From Hydractinia symbiolongicarpus (taxonomy: Eukaryota > Cnidaria > Hydrozoa > Anthoathecata > Hydractiniidae), in assembly GCF_029227915.1 (NCBI RefSeq), contig NC_079885.1:17619001-17683000 (forward strand): a DNA stretch of 64,000 nt. Direction: 5' to 3'. The position numbers were made by a program, and so were the translations under genes. Below the pieces are notes generated by a model, which made no database searches, was not told where the DNA came from, and saw only the letters and a program-made list of their open reading frames with translations. Every line of letters begins with the position of its first letter. Position 1 is the first letter of the stretch. Shown one piece after another: positions 11,601 to 23,792 of this stretch.

Positions 11601-14600
11601 GCATGTTGTTTTAACCTGCTCAAGTTTTAACCTGCTCATATATTTCTCAAAGATGCCCTCAAATATTTTAAATGAATTTTTGATTAATTTCTGCAAATAG
11701 GGTCCCCAGAGATATACATACTTGTGCGATTTCACACAAATATTTGGTGATTTTATGTCTTCGGGAAAATTTCACTAAGGAATAAAGAACCGGTGTTTTT
11801 GTTCTTATTTTTCCAACTCCATCTTTGTAAATTGTGTGGCAAAAAAGAGAAATTAGGAGTTATTTATGCAAAATATTTGACAAAATTGATAAAAAGTCCT
11901 GCATAAATTATTTTTGCAAAATTTAATCCAGCATTTCAATTAATCCTCTAGCTAGCTGAAAGTGTCATCTAAATTTTCAAATCTAACTTTAAAAAGGTTT
12001 ATAGCTGGTTTAGCTAGTTAGCTGATAGCTAAATTTAAACAAAGTATGAAGCTGAAATACATGCAGGTAGCTTATATCAACACGTCTATATAGGATTTTT
12101 ATCACTTACTACGTGCTAACCACATTAAAACACTTTTTAATAGACAGGACTTTTGTTCTTCTTATCTATCTTTATTCTTTATGTACCACGCAGCACCAAG
12201 ACCGAGTCAATGATATTTTAAGTTTACACTGGGGACAGTCTACAAAGTAACACCAAAACGTTTTCCATAAATTTGGCTAGGTTAATACAAATATAATCGA
12301 CTGCGGCTCCATGCGCAATCTTGATGTGGAAAAGTGCTGACTAAGGAAGAAAATCGTCATAATTCTTCCAGAATGTGCAATGATACCAGGGTATTTTTTG
12401 CCGTCATCTCTCATTTCAAAAAGGAAAAAAAGCTGGGGACGAAGGTGACGTGTTTTCAGTGTATGCATACCGATTCGGTTTCACACAGTTTCACACAAAG
12501 TTGTTTTTTAGCTAAATAAATTTCCTAAAAAGTTTCAATTATCTGTTTCAAATGAAGAAATAAATAAGTTTGTTCCCCTTCGCGTGGGACATTATCGTTG
12601 TTCTTCGATCAGCCTCTTGTAGTTTTTGCAGGTTTGATTTCGCTGTTTTCAGGAGTTGCTAGCCCTCTCTGTGTTATCGCTAGTCATCTGTGCTGTTCAG
12701 TTTATTTTGATACAATTTACTTCTAGAATTTCTTTCAGCTTAGTCGCTACCCATTGCTCCATTTTCGGACATAATGTTTTTGCAAGAGACTGTTTGGCTA
12801 TTTCTCGAAATGGCAAAAAGGCATCACTTGACCAGTAAAAATTTTACTTTGGCAGGGACGTAGGCCGAGTAACCAACATACAAGAAACGGCTTTTGGTTT
12901 TGGTTACGAGTTTTGAAATGTCGCCGTTCTTTGCAATAATTTATGCCCCAGATTGTAGGTTTTGTGTCTTAAACTAGAGGTTGATTTTGTTATTTCTTTT
13001 GTTAACAATAATTTTTATTCTTCGTTTTGTGTTTCTTTTAGGACCGAATCTCCATTTCCTCCTCCTGATTATGATAAAACTGAGAACGGCGAACATGGTA
13101 ATTATGAAAAAAGTTTTCCTGTGAATGGTAGAATTATTTCTGATCGACGTATTGTTAAGTTTTAATCCAAAGAGGGTACTTTTTAAACTTCGGACAAATT
13201 CGGTCATTTCTGCAAAGGAAAACTGATAAAATGCTTTATATGTCTACTCTAAGTAAACTATTTGTATGATGGTGAACTGGTGACACTAAAATAAATATTC
13301 TGCTGTTATAGGAAGACCGAAGGAAATTGCTTTATCTTTATGGATTGAATCAATAATCAGAATAGATACCACAAACATGGTAGGTCACAAATTGAGAATA
13401 TATAATAACTAGCCGGGCCCCCGACGTTTAAACTTTGGGTTAAGTTACTGTGTGACACGGCGCTGAATTGTACCTTGTGCCACACATGAGGAGAAATTTT
13501 TTTTTCAAGAAACAACTTTCCCCGCAACAGTTTAAAACCCGTTGGTACTCCATCATAGCAGAAGCAATCAAACAACATTTTTTTTACTTTGCAGAATAAG
13601 TTTCTGCGAAAGTTCAAAAATTAATCGTGATGCACAAACGCATAGACTTAATACCCTTCACAAGAAAAACTTTATCGCAACTTCCGTTCAAATAAGAACA
13701 TAGGAAACAGGCCGTCGTTACCCCGTCTAGTTAAAAAAATTGCTCGGCAATTTTATTTTGCGAAAAAAAATTTAAAAATAAATTTAAAAATTTGTCCGTG
13801 TAAATAAAAACACCTCCTACAGGATGTGTTCTGATTTACACAAATAGAAATAATGCTATCTAAGGTCAAAAAATGTCGTACCAAACTGAATAGTAAGGCT
13901 AGCTAGCTAGGTGGCTTTTGATGCTTTCTTAAAATCTATACGTGTGTAGCCAAAATCTTAAAATTTGTAAGTTCAAGATTTGTATGTGGCTAAAAAACGT
14001 GACAATATTTTTATCTTAACATGTAAACATATAAAAACAAAAAGAAAGAGCTTTTAAAGACAAAACGTAAAGAAAAAACAGACTCACCAACGTTAATGGC
14101 ACAGCTTTCAAAATAACCGTAAAAATCAGTTCTGCGGGGATTTTCCGAATTTTCCGAAAAAAGCTGCGCGCAACCATTTTGAACACACAGAGTAGGGCTA
14201 TTATTAAAGAGACTAGTCGATAAAGCCCGTGGAAAAATCAAAGAAGAACAATGGAAAAATGGGTTGCTTAGGATTTTTTGGTGCGTCAGCAGTGCATAGA
14301 CAAAAATAAAATTGGTGAAATTTAGTCATTCGTTGTCTGTAATGTGTAGAGGTTGAAACCTTGATCAAAATAATGTATAGTATCGTATGTTTTCGATAAA
14401 AGCCTAAGGAGATATAAGGGTTTAAAAATTTTGGTGACGTCAGCAAAGTCCCTACGAAAAGTTCCAAAAAAAATTTCTTTACAAATTCGTACACCCGTAT
14501 AGATCTTGAAATGCTGATCAAAAAAATGTATAGGAACGTGAACTTTTGACAAACGGTTGCAGAGATATTGGGGTTTGGAGGTTTTTTAATGACGTCACCA

Positions 14601-17600
14601 ACCCTTCCATTCCGAAACGGATTCGAGGACCCAGCCTTGTGAAAATTACCCAAATTGGTCCTAGGTGGTCCCTAGTTACCCATGTGGTGAAAAATCATTG
14701 ACGTCATCACCTCGTTTCCAAGTTATTTGGCCTTAAAGTTTTTAGTGCACTGTAACGGCTTCATTAATTTAATATAGGATATTGACGTTAAAGTAGTGTT
14801 ATTGACGTCGCGCCGTAACGTCATAAAATTTAACATTTAAGACATACTTTTTTCGGCAACTTCAAAGAAAATTTTGGCGACATTAAAGGAAAATGACGAT
14901 ATCCACTATGACCGTCACATACACTTCGCATCTATATAATAATACGCCAGTTCCGTGTCTCTGTGACAGGCAAAGTGGATGTGTTCATTTTCCTTTGATC
15001 TTACCGAAATTTTCTTTGAAGTAACCGAAAAATGCATGTCTAACATGTTAAATTTTCTGACGTTACGGCGCGACGTCAATAATACTACTTTAACGTCAAT
15101 ATCCTATATTAAAATAATGAAGCCATTACAATGCATCTAAAACTTTGAGGGCAAATAACTTGGAAACGAGGTGGTGACGTCAATGATTTTTCACCGCGTG
15201 GGTAACTAGGGACCACCTAGGACCAATTTGGGTAATTTTCCCAAACCTGGGTCCCCGAATCCGTTTCGGAATGAACGGGTTAATTACGTCATCAAAAATC
15301 TTCAAACCCTAATATCTCTGCAACCGTTTACCAAAAGTACATGATCCTATACATTTTCTTAATCAGTGCTTCAAGATCTATACGATGAAGGCAACAGGTA
15401 TACGAATTTCTTAAAAAAAAATTTGGGTTTTGACGGTTCATTGCTGACGTCAGCAAAATTTTTAATACCTTATATCTCCTTAGGCGTTTGTCGAAAACAT
15501 ATGATCCTATACATTATTTTGATCAGCGTTTTAACCTCTACACATTACAGGCAACGAATAAACTAAACTTCGCCAATTTTTTTTGTACCTGCACTGCTGA
15601 CGTCAGCAAAAAATCTAAAAAAACCCATTTTCCATTGTCCCTCTGCCTAAGTGGATTACTCCACGGGCCTTATCGACTAGTTATTATATAAGAAGACATT
15701 AAAAAAATAAACAATGAACTTTTACTGCCGACTTAGCACATGTTTTGTTTAAGATAATTAGGAAAAAATTAAATAGACTGCTAATCAACTTGCCAGGTTG
15801 AAAATTTGCGAAGTTAAACAACTTAGACCTCAAACTAACAAGCAAGTTAAAAAACAGCTTTTTAAAGGACAGAAAAATATTTTTTTAATAAATAATACTG
15901 AAGTAGTCAGTAGCAAAAAGTTGTTATTTTACTCTAAGAAAATAAAAACTGTCTATGCAATAAAGTTGGGTTTGAAAAAGTTTATAGAGAAATTTTGTTG
16001 CTCCAATTTGCGAAATCCAAATGAATTTTAAAGGTTCTAATATAATAATATATATAGCTGAAAGAATCACAATAGCATTAAAAACAAAATATCATAAACG
16101 CTGACAAAACAACTAGTTGTATAAATTGTAGCCACACAAATATGGATGACAAAGCAGGTTTATGGTTGTATTTTCTTCCACTTCGGTCATTTCTCAGCCA
16201 TATTGGCATCCTTATTCGATTATTTCGAATTTAATTTAATTTCGACGTCATTAGGTTACTCTTAAACGCACTATTTATAAAAAAGGAGCGAGCTATAGGG
16301 GTTTTACATTTGTTATATTCTATATATACTTTCAGCGACTTAATTTCGGATGGAGAAACAAGTTTAACGTCAATACTTAAAATTTCACCGGCTTTATCGA
16401 TATGTACGAAAAATCCTATGGCTACGGGAGCTAAACAGTTATTTTGTCAAATTTTGAAAATGGTAAAATCGATCGAATCGAACAATGTCGATCGATTCAA
16501 CCATTTTCGTTTTAATGAAAATTCGTTTTAAGTCCTAGATAATATTTAATTCGCGTTTTAATGCGTTTAATTTGCAAAAGCGACGCTGTGCGCTTTAAAA
16601 GTGAAGGCTGAAAAAAAATAGGTTTAATTATCGATTGTCTGTGACTGCTTGTAGGGGAAAAATGGGGCACATTTTTCAAAAAAGGATTTAGATCAAAAGT
16701 CCATTTGACGTTGTCTGTTACAATTGTTATTATCAGCTAACCCTAGCTGCACAAATCAGCTACGATAAAAACAGGAAAGCCGGTTCTAAGAGCTAAATTC
16801 CGCCTTATCTCGTCTATATAAGAAAAATGTTTTATAAAAGCATTGAATGAAGTATTTAATGTATTACTACATGACAATATTTCTGGGGTGTCCATTCACC
16901 GACCCTTCTGGGTTATGCACACGACCCATTACCGACGGGTCACTGAGCCAAATCCGACTGATCGACGGAAAAAGATGGAGACGGAGAGGACAAGAAAAAC
17001 TGCAGTCGGTTTTAATAAAATCTTGGATGTATTCCGAGTTTAAGAAAATCATTAGTAGCAGTGGCATTGCATCTCATGATGATTCGTTTATTTTTAGCAG
17101 AAATTCTATTTTAAGTTTCGTATCACAAATATTCTGCATTTCTTTTGCAATATATAATTCCGCGATTAAAAACCTTTAATGATGTTTAATAGTACAAGGC
17201 TTTTCCCTTACTTTGTTTACAGGAAATGATAATATACAGCTATCTTAACCAACAATGGACAGACAGCAGATTAAAACGAACAAACCATCACACAGTTGTC
17301 TTGCAGGATAGAACTGCAGTATGGGTGCCAGATGTTTACTGTTTAAACTGCAGAAAATCAACATTGAACTCTAAAGAAAACAGAGTTCTGTTAAGAGTGG
17401 ATCTTCAAGGAAATATTTACTACAGTCAAGCGTAAGTGATGCTGAAAGTTTATCTGAAGAATTTCTTGTTGGGTCTAAGCTGTCATCTCCTTTCGCTTCA
17501 TTTGTTTTTGTCAATCACAAATGAATTCTTTTTTTCTGCACAAATGTAAGTTAATTCCTGATCGTGCTCAAATAAGCTGAATTTCCTATGACTTGTTGCT

Positions 17601-20428
17601 ATGCGTACTACACCGAAATCAGTTGTCTGACCTGAAAGTGCGTAAACACTAGGGTTGAACTGAGCTTTTTACGAAGTCTGTTTTTCAAAAGTTATATAAT
17701 GGAGAAATAATTATCTCTACAGATAAATTTCATTATTTTCAGATTAAAAGGTTTAAAAAAAGACATAGTGCTAGCCATGTGATGTTTATAGGAAATGTTT
17801 TTCCCATTATTTATTTAGAGGAATATTTCATGCTGCATGCAAGTTCACATTTGAAAATTTTCCATTTGATGAACAAAACTGCAAAATTCAGCTGTCAAGT
17901 TGTAAGTGCAAAATTTATTTCAGAGAAAGTACATTATTGATGAAACAATAAGTACATAAAACGTTGCTTACTTTATTATTGTCTACAATACATTTAGTCA
18001 CACTCTTACAATACTGTGCAGGATAGAAGAAAATTGTCATTTTTAAATTTAGCATACAGGATCTCTTAGCCAATGCACTGCAACCATTAGGCTGCAGAAA
18101 TTTCGCTTTTGCTGCTCCATAGGCAAGGTTAACTACAGTTTCTAACATCCTCGCATTACAAAACATCCACATCGAGGTCCGGAAATCAATAAATTCATTA
18201 ATCATGATGACGTCGGCAAAAGTTATAACTGTGCTAGTCTTTTGTGAACTTCATAGAACGTCAAAAGTAAAGACGTGTAACAGTTTCTTATGTGTATTTC
18301 CATAGATAGCTACAACAACAGCTACATCAAATATAGGTGGTTGAATGAAGTCTTGGTAAAAAATCACAATCTCGATCAATTTTTAGTGGATGAGAAACCA
18401 GAAATAACTTCATTTGTTCGAAATTATTTGGCCGGTAATTTTCTTCCTTTTTGAATCTTGAATAAGCCGATTGTGGTATGTGGCTCTCGATCACGCTGCT
18501 TTACGAGGCTGCGGTAATACAAATACTTACAAAATATTATAAATATGCTCTATTATTTTTAGGTAATTTCACGGTGCTTGAGGTTACTTTGAAGTTTAAA
18601 AGACAAACCGGTTTTTACGTTATACGTTTATTTGTTCCAAGCGCTATGCTTGTGTGCTTATCATGGGTAGCATTTTTTGTTTCACCTACAGAAGTTGGTG
18701 ACCGCTTAGCAATTGGTATCACATTAATTCTATCTATGATATTTCTTCTTGGATATGTCGATTCATCACTTCCAAAGGTCTCCTACGTCAAAGCTGTCGA
18801 TTGGTATTTAATCATGGCACTCATAATGATTGTCTCCAGTGTTATGGAAACTGTTCTGTTGTACTGGTATATTCAAAGAAGGAAAAAGAAAGCATTAGCC
18901 GTAGGTAGTTTATGTCTAACCATATTCGAAATGATTTTCCAGCCACTATTTGGCGCGAACAAGAGCAATATGGATGTACGAAAACGTCTAAAGAGTAGTT
19001 TAAGAAATGAAAATTTTATTTTTAACTTTTTATTAAAAATTCTATTTTACCGAGGACTTAATCTATGAAATTTGTCCTCAGCCTGTGTTCTTATTTGTTT
19101 CACATGCAAGGCCTGAAATTTAATTCATCCATGTTTTGCTTTTTATTTTTCAAGAAAATAGAATTTTTTTGGCAAAAGCAAATGTGATTCTGCTGCTGAG
19201 TTTTTGTAACGTTTTTAACATCTTCACCATGCTATTCTTTTGCAAGGCAAAATTTATCACAGACCCATATGTATCAACATTTATTCTGCTTTATTTTACT
19301 ATTTTTTGAACATGCTGGTATGAACTACCAAAGAAGAAAGGTTTTACATCACAGAAAAAAACTAGCTGTTGGAAAGTTACAAAAAATGATTTTTTTTTAT
19401 TGTACAACACCTGTGGAAAAAACTTGGTTGGTCTCTGTCGCTGCAGCTTTTTGAAAACGATTACGAAAACACCCCTGTTGAACTCCGTTAACGGTTAATT
19501 ATTCCATCTTCAAGAAATTAATTTTTATTGTAAGTTGCCATACAAATCACTATAAATGCCGATAAAATTTGTCAGGTGAAGATGAATTTATAGTGAAAAC
19601 ATAAATTTTTATACATGTATATAATGTACATGTACAATATATATAACCGTTATTCCTGCTAGCTTCACCAATGAAATTCCTATATCATATCAAAGAAATG
19701 ATAAACTTTTAAAGAATAAAAAATTTTGTTTCTTATTCATTTTTATACATGTCATGTTTTTCTACGATTTATACATCTTCTAAATAAATTATGTAAGAAA
19801 TTCTTTTTTTTCACTTTCTCTTTTTTAAGAAATGTTTTCCACTTTCCAAGTTGTATTTCTTTTATTCACTTTTGAGGCCGTCAAAAATTGTATTGCGATT
19901 ACAAATTCGTTTGTAAGATCTCCTTATCACGAGATTAGTGGTCGAGAACTTTAAAGATCCAGTTTTGCGTTCGATAACAACTTGACTGATTAGAGACAAT
20001 ATGCTGTATCCGGCCCTGCTGAGATACTTTGTGTAAGGTCACTCATTCATGACGACGGTTAGCAGAATTGTCCATGAAGACTTCTTAATTTATTGTTGAA
20101 TTTTTACGTTTTTGAATTATAGCGTTTGAAAGAGTTCGACAAAAACATTGCATTGTTGGAAAAAAACAAAACGGGATCAAACGGTGTGCACAGTGATGTA
20201 GAGTATTTGGGAGATACGTCTCTCCATCAGCGTCGGAGGCGTAGAACATCAACCAATAGCTGTCACGTGGAAGAAACACGAGAAGTTCTTGTAGGTGAGT
20301 CCTATCGTAAAGGTGATTTTATAACCAAAGTGGAATTTTCAGCAAGAATACTATTTCCTTTTATTTATGGAATATACAATACGCTCTATATTTATTCGTA
20401 CGTCTATAAAACCGATCCACATCTTTAA
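8593..20428 (+). CDS. Cys-loop ligand-gated ion channel subunit (multi-exon gene)
   Basis: Pentameric ligand-gated channel subunit of the nicotinic/GABA-A/glycine superfamily, a plasma-membrane protein. Proposed exons: 8593-8663, 13042 to about 13097, at least one unidentified exon, 17223-17431, 17819-17901, 18306-18434, 18563-18900 and 20123-20428. All mapped junctions from 17431 onward are GT/AG and phase-compatible. Signature features: WVPDVY (loop A region), a true Cys loop with 13 residues between cysteines (CKFTFENFPFDEQNC), M1 with its conserved Pro (LFVPSAM), M2, the M2-M3 linker SLPKVSYVKAVDWY, M3, a basic cytoplasmic loop and M4. The exon for the N-terminal helix and first beta strands was not found. 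Vicinal cysteines of nicotinic alpha subunits and the second Cys pair of glycine receptors are absent. Probable polyadenylation signal AATAAA at 20826-20831. Confidence 0.85.
8664..13041 (+). other. First intron of the channel gene (proposed)
   Basis: About 4.4 kb of AT-rich DNA without a convincing exon. It holds a degenerate repeat at 10190-10560. An open frame at 12656-12838 and its reverse complement (a 40-codon stretch including KMEQWVATKLKEILEV) look faintly protein-like but match nothing I recognise. Confidence 0.4.
10190..10560 (+). repeat. Degenerate about 25-bp tandem repeat
   Basis: Loose repetition of GGTGTCATTTTGACTCCC-like units, each much diverged and variably spaced, with some units inverted (GGAGTCATTT). 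It looks like an old minisatellite. Confidence 0.6.
13042..13097 (+). CDS. Channel gene exon 2 (tentative)
   Basis: A strong pyrimidine tract and TTTTAG acceptor precede a frame compatible with phase 2 of exon 1. It encodes RTESPFPPPDYDKTENGEH. The donor is probably CATG|GTAATT in phase 1; otherwise the frame stops at 13164. The peptide would be an extracellular N-terminal linker. It has no diagnostic channel motif, so it is supported only by splice signals and phase. Confidence 0.35.
13411..14216 (+). repeat. Repeat family B, near-complete copy
   Basis: Begins ACTAGCCGGGCCCCCGACG and ends GGCTATTATTAAAGAGACTAG. It shares internal blocks with copies at 49.9-50.8 and 53.6-55.9 kb: CTTTATCGCAACTTC, GGAAACAG, TCATAGCA and AATAAGTTT. 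No open frame of note. It lies in an intron of the channel gene. Confidence 0.75.
14212..15681. repeat. Repeat family A, inverted (foldback) copy
   Basis: Two halves in opposite orientation meet near 14935. The ends are inverted repeats: ACTAGTCGATAAAGCCCGT on the left, and on the right the inverted form with one mismatch. Each half carries phrases such as TGACGTCAGCAAAA, TATATCTCCTTA and CCTATACATT, seen again at 31.6-33.2 and 38.4-40.1 kb. The short open frames on both strands here are repeat-derived. The copy abuts family B and lies in an intron. Confidence 0.85.
15690..17222 (+). other. Intron remainder; missing channel exon may lie here
   Basis: No exon could be proved. An imperfect inverted repeat around ATCGATCG (16457-16510) and a GC-richer patch at 16886-17000 are the only notable structures. 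The exon coding for the N-terminal helix and first strands should lie between 13098 and 17222. Confidence 0.35.
17223..17431 (+). CDS. Channel gene exon: loop D/loop A region
   Basis: Acceptor TTTACAG|GAA in phase 0. Encodes YLNQQWTDSRLKR (loop D strand, with its Trp) and WVPDVYCLNC (loop A), then a strand ending NIYYSQ. Donor GC|GTAAGT in phase 2. The order and spacing of these motifs are diagnostic of the extracellular ligand-binding domain. Confidence 0.92.
17819..17901 (+). CDS. Channel gene exon: Cys loop
   Basis: Acceptor TTTAG in phase 2, donor T|GTAAGT in phase 1. Encodes GIFHAACKFTFENFPFDEQ and NCKIQLSS. It has 13 residues between the two cysteines and the FPFD core, the defining motif of the family. 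Confidence 0.95.
18306..18434 (+). CDS. Channel gene exon: loops B and C region
   Basis: Acceptor CATAG, donor GCCG|GTAATT, phases 1 and 1. Encodes YSYNNSYIKYRWL, the usual Tyr/Trp strand after the Cys loop, then a polar segment ending FVRNYLA. Cysteines are absent. Confidence 0.9.
18563..18900 (+). CDS. Channel gene exon: M1, M2 and M3
   Basis: Acceptor TTTTTAG, phase 1 in and phase 0 out (GCC|GTAGGT). Encodes the pre-M1 strand, M1 (RQTGFYVIRLFVPSAMLVCL), M2 (GDRLAIGITLILSMIFLLGY), the linker DSSLPKVSYVKAVDWY and M3. The linker is of the anion-channel type, while the charge ring before M2 (Gly-Asp-Arg) resembles cation channels. Reading on past the donor gives a plausible but off-family tail to 19068, which is intron. 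Confidence 0.95.
20123..20428 (+). CDS. Channel gene last exon: cytoplasmic loop and M4
   Basis: Acceptor ATTATAG in phase 0. Encodes a charged M3-M4 loop with a basic run (HQRRRRRTS), then an M4 preceded by the usual aromatic entry (FSARILFPFIYGIYN), ending ...KTDPHL and TAA. A GTGAGT inside the exon at 20295 is a possible alternative donor but is not needed, because M4 follows in frame. Confidence 0.85.
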   Translation, partial: RLKEFDKNIALLEKNKTGSNGVHSDVEYLGDTSLHQRRRRRTSTNSCHVEETREVLVGESYRKGDFITKVEFSARILFPFIYGIYNTLYIYSYVYKTDPHL

Positions 20429-20840
20429 ATGATGTGGTAAAGACAAAAAGATTAAAGAAAGTGCTTTGCTTCAAAAGAGATATAAATTGTAAATCAACCC
20501 AGTGGTAATTTAAAAATAGGGAGCTAATGAAACAAACTGCTGAAAATAACCATGACGCTGGAAAATGTGGAACAACACAGCGTCAATCTGCAGCATGTAT
20601 GATTTAACGGATCCTTACTATTAATTAATATTTTTTTGCTGGTAAAATACTGTCCGTTTTTCACCAGTTCTTTTAACCAATTTTTGTTTGGTTGGTTTAG
20701 TTCAATGTGAAATATATCAATTTATAGACAGAGAGTTAAAGCAAAAAGCGCTGAATATGCAATAAATTCTAATTGTGAGATTTTCCACTATTGAAAATGT
20801 TTTTTTTATCACTTTGTTTTGATAAAATAAAGCATTCTGC
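20429..20840 (+). other. 3' untranslated region of the channel gene (proposed)
   Basis: AT-rich sequence after the stop codon, with AATAAA at 20826-20831 as the likely polyadenylation signal. Confidence 0.45.
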
Positions 20841-23792
20841 ATTAGAAAGCATATCACATTGTCATTTCTTTACACAACGTTGTGAAGCATTTTATGTAAA
20901 GAGAAACCACAATGGATAACAGGAGAAACACAATAATATCATCATAATGCCATCAAATCGTAACATTTCACTCTTTAAATTTTTATATTTTTAAGTATGA
21001 TAACTTATATATTTAAACAGTCAGAAAAATAACACAAGAGCAAAACAAAAATGGCTGCTGTTTTTTCCGGGAAATGTTTGCAACCTTCTTTATTAAACAA
21101 TGCGCGTTACCAACGACAACAGTAATTCCTTTAAAACATGTAAAAATGACTGGTTATCTACATAAACAAAACATTTCGTTACTTTGGGGCTTGAAATTTA
21201 TTTCTCAAACTTCGTTTATCATAAATGCGCTCCACATGCAAAGTTATATTACAAAATTACATTATATAAGTTATGTTTTAATTGTGATTGCTAATTAAAT
21301 AAAGCTATGTAATTGATTTAATCTTCTCCTTCCTGCTTCGTTGTTTGATTACAGGATCCGGCTATTTCCAACATTCGCCTCAGATCACATAACTCTTTTT
21401 ATTGTCAGCGTTAGATAAATTTTATTTGAACATACGCTTTTTTATTTGTTCAGAGCAACAATGAAGTCTTTTTGACGTGTTCTAACGGAACGATACTTAA
21501 CATTTTGTACATATCTCCAACAATGTTAAAGAAATATATTTATAGCAAGATGCAAATTTGAGTTGTTCATTTTAAACAGTAACATTTAATCTTAAATGAG
21601 ATGTTTTAGACTCGAGTATCGTAACAATTTTGGACAGAATCATTTTAGGACCATAGAACTTAAGGCGTGTGTTAATTAAGATAAAAACCTTGAATTATTG
21701 CAAGCTATGACTTAAGGCGGATCTCCACTTAAACGAATGTGGTCGAATCGATCGACATCGATCGCATCGATGTTACTTGTAATAGAACATTGCATAATCT
21801 TCGTCGATCGACGTCGACCTGGCGGTCGGATTCAATCGAATTCAAAAGTAGGATTGTTTTCTACCTTTTCGTCGATCGATTGAAATTTATCCAATGAGAT
21901 TGATTTATACCCATGTGATGTAAACAAATCGAAATGGCAGAGGTCTAGGTCAATGTTATCTTTATAAAAAAATTACGCCCCGGAAACGTCCAAAGTATCG
22001 AGGGGATGAGGCATGCTGATACTAGCACACTTTAGTCTTTCAGATCGAATCTAATATCTTAAGTCCGCTGTGAACATTCACAATTAAACATCACCAAATT
22101 CGATCTGCGTGTTTCTTAGCTAGAAACGGAGTTTTTATTGCTTGTGGTTAAAATCCGCCATCCTTCCCAATATATTATGTCCGAGGTTGTAACATCACAT
22201 TAGTGAATACATTAGTGTCTTGTGATGCTGAAATGTTTTTGAATAAAAGTCTTTCTTTCAGCATTTCTAAGCTCACTCTCACTTTCAATGAACCCCACCC
22301 TCAAAGTCCCCCGGGCGCCTAATCAATTATTTACGTTATGTCTAATTCAACTTTTATTATCAAATAATTTTTCCTTAAATACCGGTTGTGTGATCGTAAT
22401 ATAATCCACTTTATTTGAGAGTCAGTTACAGTGATATATTTAAATGACGTCACCTGTGTGACGGCCAGAAGTTTTAAACAGGTGGGGGTTCAAAGTTAAA
22501 TGTGCCTGGAGAACTTTGAGTGAAAGCAGAAGGGTAAAGCTGATAATGGAAGAGTACTATTTGTGTTATACATTCAGTATCGACAATCTTTGTCAAGATA
22601 TATTTAGACATGTCGGCTAATTTCAAAGTTTGCTGCCACAAGTAATTGCACAGGCTATTCCTATATTAGATTCGCGCATATTGAACTTGTTCAGAGCGTA
22701 CTCAGCACAAGATCCTAGCTTGCTTGGTTAAATCCAAACAAACTTCTTATTATCGGTTTCGAGTGTTAATGAAACGTTAATACGACAAATTATTTGGGGC
22801 AAAGCCAGGTGGACAGCTTATGAAATTTGCTAGTCGTACTTTCCAGCACGCTCGCACAACGAAATAATCCACGTCTAAATAGATGGGTCTAACTAAATAA
22901 CTTAAGTAATAAGTGCACTATAAACACTGCCAACTTTTAATTACGTGAATCTAATATGGAAATATAAGGATAATTTGAGGTTAAATATTCTGGAGCTGCG
23001 GTTTAAAAGCGCCCTTCTAGTTTTTCTTAGCTGGATAAGCCATTTAGATTCACACATTTACATACATTTATATTTAGAATAAATCCTTTTATGTTTTCGG
23101 AACATGTATGTTAGTCAATGTTATTATAATGTCAAAAATTGTCATCAGCGGCTCCGAAAATTAAAGGAGAGATGAACACAAAATTATTTTGTGGCAGCTA
23201 GAAAGTATATTTTAGGCGAGAGGAAAAAAACTATAGGGTTGTAAATCCTTAAATATATTAAGGTAACTACTATAATAACAAATAAATAACTATACTTAAC
23301 ATGTATCTATATATCTTCCTAGCCACATTTTACAGAATTTTCATGGCTGTGTGGGGGATGAGTAGGATTTGCATGTACTTACCACTTATTTTGTAATGAG
23401 TTAATTATTTAATAGGTTGTATTTCGGTTTTGATGTTTCTTCCTTGCTTTTTTCCCTTGCATGTACTTGTATGATTTTCGAACACATTGTTTGACTAAAA
23501 ATATATTAAACAACGTTTATATATAAATTTCCTGCTGTCATGACTGTTTATTTGAGATGAGACAAGCCTTGAAAGGTTTTTAATCCAACAATAGTGGCCA
23601 GATGTGTATAGCAGATCAATTGCGTCTTTGTTTCCCGTGAACCTTCTATTTTTATAACTTCATCGTACTCGGCGACGTTAAGGTGCATTCCACGGCTCAA
23701 GGTTTTTTTTAACTCGCTAAAGTAAGGCATGTGTCTGGCGAGTAAATTTATAACGCGCCATCTGGTCTACAATTTTTTCGTGGCCAGAAATA
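20841..23792. other. Intergenic, no gene seen
   Basis: Almost 3 kb without a convincing gene. A cluster of ATCGAT and GTCGAC palindromes lies at about 21735-21890. No RNA gene recognised. Confidence 0.45.

Noticed and set aside
11050-11715. Element bounded by GGGATCCCTAC and TAGGGTCCCC
   Set aside because: The inverted similarity is short and could be chance; no target duplication seen.
14011-15691. Several 70-146 codon frames on both strands
   Set aside because: They lie in repeat families A and B and are related to each other by the inverted repeat, with no protein motif.
16843-17179. Overlapping frames considered as the missing channel exon (one contains AVGFNKILDV)
   Set aside because: No acceptor or phase-0 donor fits, and the similarity to the N-terminal strand is too slight.
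21715-22075. MITE with ends around GCGGATCTCCACT and AGTCCGCTGTGAAC
   Set aside because: The ends do not form a convincing inverted repeat on inspection; only the cluster of ATCGAT palindromes is real.
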